Assembly (NCBI GenBank): GCA_003477345.1
Contig: DMTG01000102.1
Location: forward strand, 1 to 6,735
From: Succinivibrionaceae bacterium
Lineage (GTDB): Bacteria > Pseudomonadota > Gammaproteobacteria > Enterobacterales > Succinivibrionaceae
Reading direction: 5' to 3'
DNA length: 6,735 nucleotides
This document shows, piece after piece, positions 5,683 through 6,735 of this stretch (position 1 is its first letter; each line of letters begins with the position of its first letter). Both the position numbers and the translations under genes were made by a program. A model generated the notes under the pieces. That model saw only the letters and a program-made list of their open reading frames with translations. It did no database searches and was not told the origin of the DNA.

Positions 5683-5706
5683 AAAAAACCCTCAGATTAC
5701 TGAGGG
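5683..5706 (-). terminator. Rho-independent terminator of the rpsF-rpsR-rplI operon
   Basis: On the minus strand, CCCTCAG (5706-5700) pairs perfectly with CTGAGGG (5695-5689) around a 4-base TAAT loop. Six T residues follow at once (5688-5683), with a second T5 run after one G. It lies about 47 bases past the rplI stop. There is no T-run on the plus strand, so it acts in one direction. Confidence 0.92.
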
Positions 5707-5718
5707 TCTTATCATATT

Positions 5719-5736
5719 CCCATTTAATTTAATGGG
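5719..5736. repeat. Short inverted repeat in the rplI 3' untranslated region
   Basis: CCCATT (5719-5724) and AATGGG (5731-5736) form a perfect 6-bp stem with a 6-base AT loop. It lies between the rplI stop and the terminator hairpin. No T-run follows on the minus strand, so it is probably not a terminator itself. It could protect the mRNA end, or be chance. Confidence 0.4.
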
Positions 5737-5752
5737 CTTCTGCAAAGGTTAA

Positions 5753-6202
5753 TTAGGCTGCTACAACTGCAAGCTTAATTACTGCCTTTACGTCAGGATG
5801 TAACTGAAGGTTGATGTCATATTCGCCAACAGAACGAATTACGCCGTCTGGAAGACGTACTTCACTCTTGTGCAGCTCTACACCAGCTTTGGTAAGAGCA
5901 TCAGCAATATCACGAGTACCAACAGAACCAAAGAGTTTGCCTTCGTCACCAGCAGTTGCTGAAATGGTAACAGTACCGATTTCTGCAATCTTGCTTGCAC
6001 GATCCTGAGCTTCTTTCAGCTCAGCTGCAATCTTAGCCTCAAGTTCAGCTCTCTGAGCTTCGAACTTTTCAACATTTTCTTTGGTTGCCATTACAGCTTT
6101 TTTGTTAGGGATAAGAAAGTTACGGGCAAAACCATTCTTAACTTTAACCTTATCACCCAGGCCACCTAAACGGCCGATTTTATCTAACAGAATAACTTCC
6201 AT
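5753..6202 (-). CDS. rplI: 50S ribosomal protein L9 (bL9)
   Basis: This is a 149-residue protein, the same length as E. coli L9. The N-terminal rRNA-binding domain has the typical [19 protein letters not shown] start and [10 protein letters not shown] long connecting helix spans about 42-75. The C-terminal domain carries [19 protein letters not shown] and the conserved SEVRLPDG strand. L9 sits at the base of the L1 stalk and influences frame maintenance. The start has AGGAAG about 7 bases upstream. It follows rpsR by 24 bases and is the last gene of the S6 operon, ahead of a strong terminator. Confidence 0.99.
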   Translation of the reverse strand: MEVILLDKIGRLGGLGDKVKVKNGFARNFLIPNKKAVMATKENVEKFEAQRAELEAKIAAELKEAQDRASKIAEIGTVTISATAGDEGKLFGSVGTRDIADALTKAGVELHKSEVRLPDGVIRSVGEYDINLQLHPDVKAVIKLAVVAA

Positions 6203-6226
6203 TATGCACTTCCTAATATCAGCTAA

Positions 6227-6457
6227 TTAACGGCTCTGCAAATCGGTGTATGGCAGTAAAGCCAGATAACGAGCACGCTTGATTGCAGTTGCTAACTGAC
6301 GCTGATACTTTGCGCTAGTACCGGTAATACGGCTAGGAACAATCTTGCCAGATTCGGTAACATAATTCTTCAGCAGAGCAACGTCTTTGTAGTCGATCTC
6401 AGAGATGCCTTCAGCGGCAAAACGGTTGAACTTACGACGGTGGAAATAATGAGCCAT
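6227..6457 (-). CDS. rpsR: 30S ribosomal protein S18 (bS18)
   Basis: This is a 76-residue protein closely matching E. coli S18 (75 residues). The basic [11 protein letters not shown] start, the [27 protein letters not shown] core and the [24 protein letters not shown] end are all present. S18 binds the platform of the 30S subunit as a pair with S6. A strong AAGGAG lies about 7 bases before the ATG and overlaps the tandem stop codons of rpsF. Only 14 bases separate it from rpsF, so priB, which lies between them in E. coli, is absent here. Confidence 0.99.
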   Translation of the reverse strand: MAHYFHRRKFNRFAAEGISEIDYKDVALLKNYVTESGKIVPSRITGTSAKYQRQLATAIKRARYLALLPYTDLQSR

Positions 6458-6471
6458 GATTGTTCTCCTTA

Positions 6472-6735
6472 TTACTCAGCATCCTGAACAGAATCTTCTA
6501 CAGAACCATCTTCTTCATCTGCATCGATCTGTTTAGCCATTGAGGTAACATCATCACGTGTACGACGGTCTTCACGGCTCTTAACCATTGGAGACTGTTC
6601 AGTAACAGGACCTGAAGTACGGATCACCAGGTTACGGATAACGGCATCATTGAAACGGAAGTTGTTTTCGATAGAATCGATTACTTCCTGCTCTGCCTCT
6701 ACGTTCATAAGAACATAGTGGGCTTTGTGCTGCTT
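6472..6735 (-). CDS. rpsF: 30S ribosomal protein S6 (bS6), C-terminal part
   Basis: The gene enters from the right edge, and the window holds its last 87 codons and the stop. The reading frame is open to the edge, and its first residues here ([14 protein letters not shown]) match the middle of S6, so the ATG that encodes the M of VLMNVEA is internal and is not the start. [15 protein letters not shown] and the [11 protein letters not shown] segment are typical. The C-terminal tail is acidic ([17 protein letters not shown]); in E. coli the S6 tail receives added glutamates from RimK. Here it ends in AE rather than a long Glu run. The stop is a tandem TAATAA that overlaps the rpsR ribosome site. 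S6 pairs with S18 on the 30S platform. Confidence 0.98.
   Translation of the reverse strand, partial: KQHKAHYVLMNVEAEQEVIDSIENNFRFNDAVIRNLVIRTSGPVTEQSPMVKSREDRRTRDDVTSMAKQIDADEEDGSVEDSVQDAE

Overview
The window is chromosomal DNA from a gammaproteobacterium. The ribosomal proteins S6, S18 and L9, the PBP5-type carboxypeptidase, the YbeD/DUF493 protein and the SanA-like protein all resemble, from memory, their enterobacterial counterparts, and FliM and FliN are proteobacterial switch proteins. priB is missing between rpsF and rpsR, and lipB is not found after dacA-ybeD. Together with an AT-rich intergenic region and a flagellar operon lying next to dacA, this suggests an Aeromonadales/Succinivibrionaceae-like lineage. 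That placement is a low-confidence inference.

Layout. Positions 1-2320 (minus strand) carry the start of a flagellar operon in the order fliL-fliM-fliN-fliO, with fliO running off the left edge. FliL supports the motor and stator at the inner membrane. FliM and FliN form the C-ring switch that binds CheY-P. FliO helps assemble the export gate. Positions 2321-2891 are a 571-base AT-rich divergent intergenic region. It has no convincing gene but holds candidate promoter elements and two perfect dyads. Positions 2892-5589 (plus strand) form a compact envelope operon: dacA (D-Ala-D-Ala carboxypeptidase), ybeD (small DUF493 protein) and a sanA-like gene with a long C-terminal extension. It ends in a Rho-independent terminator at 5608-5644. 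Positions 5753-6735 (minus strand) hold the end of the ribosomal protein operon, rpsF (partial)-rpsR-rplI. It is convergent with the dacA operon and has its own strong terminator at 5683-5706.

How the genes work together. The left block builds the flagellar switch and export machinery. The middle block trims peptidoglycan stem peptides and probably supports envelope barrier function. The right block makes ribosomal proteins. I see no mobile element, CRISPR array, RNA gene or defence system. The gene content is ordinary, and I could not identify a new system. The most notable points are lineage-specific: the extended SanA, an acidic tail after the DacA membrane anchor, an unusual dacA leader with a 17-bp palindrome, an orphan Shine-Dalgarno sequence before fliM, and the loss of priB from the S6 operon.
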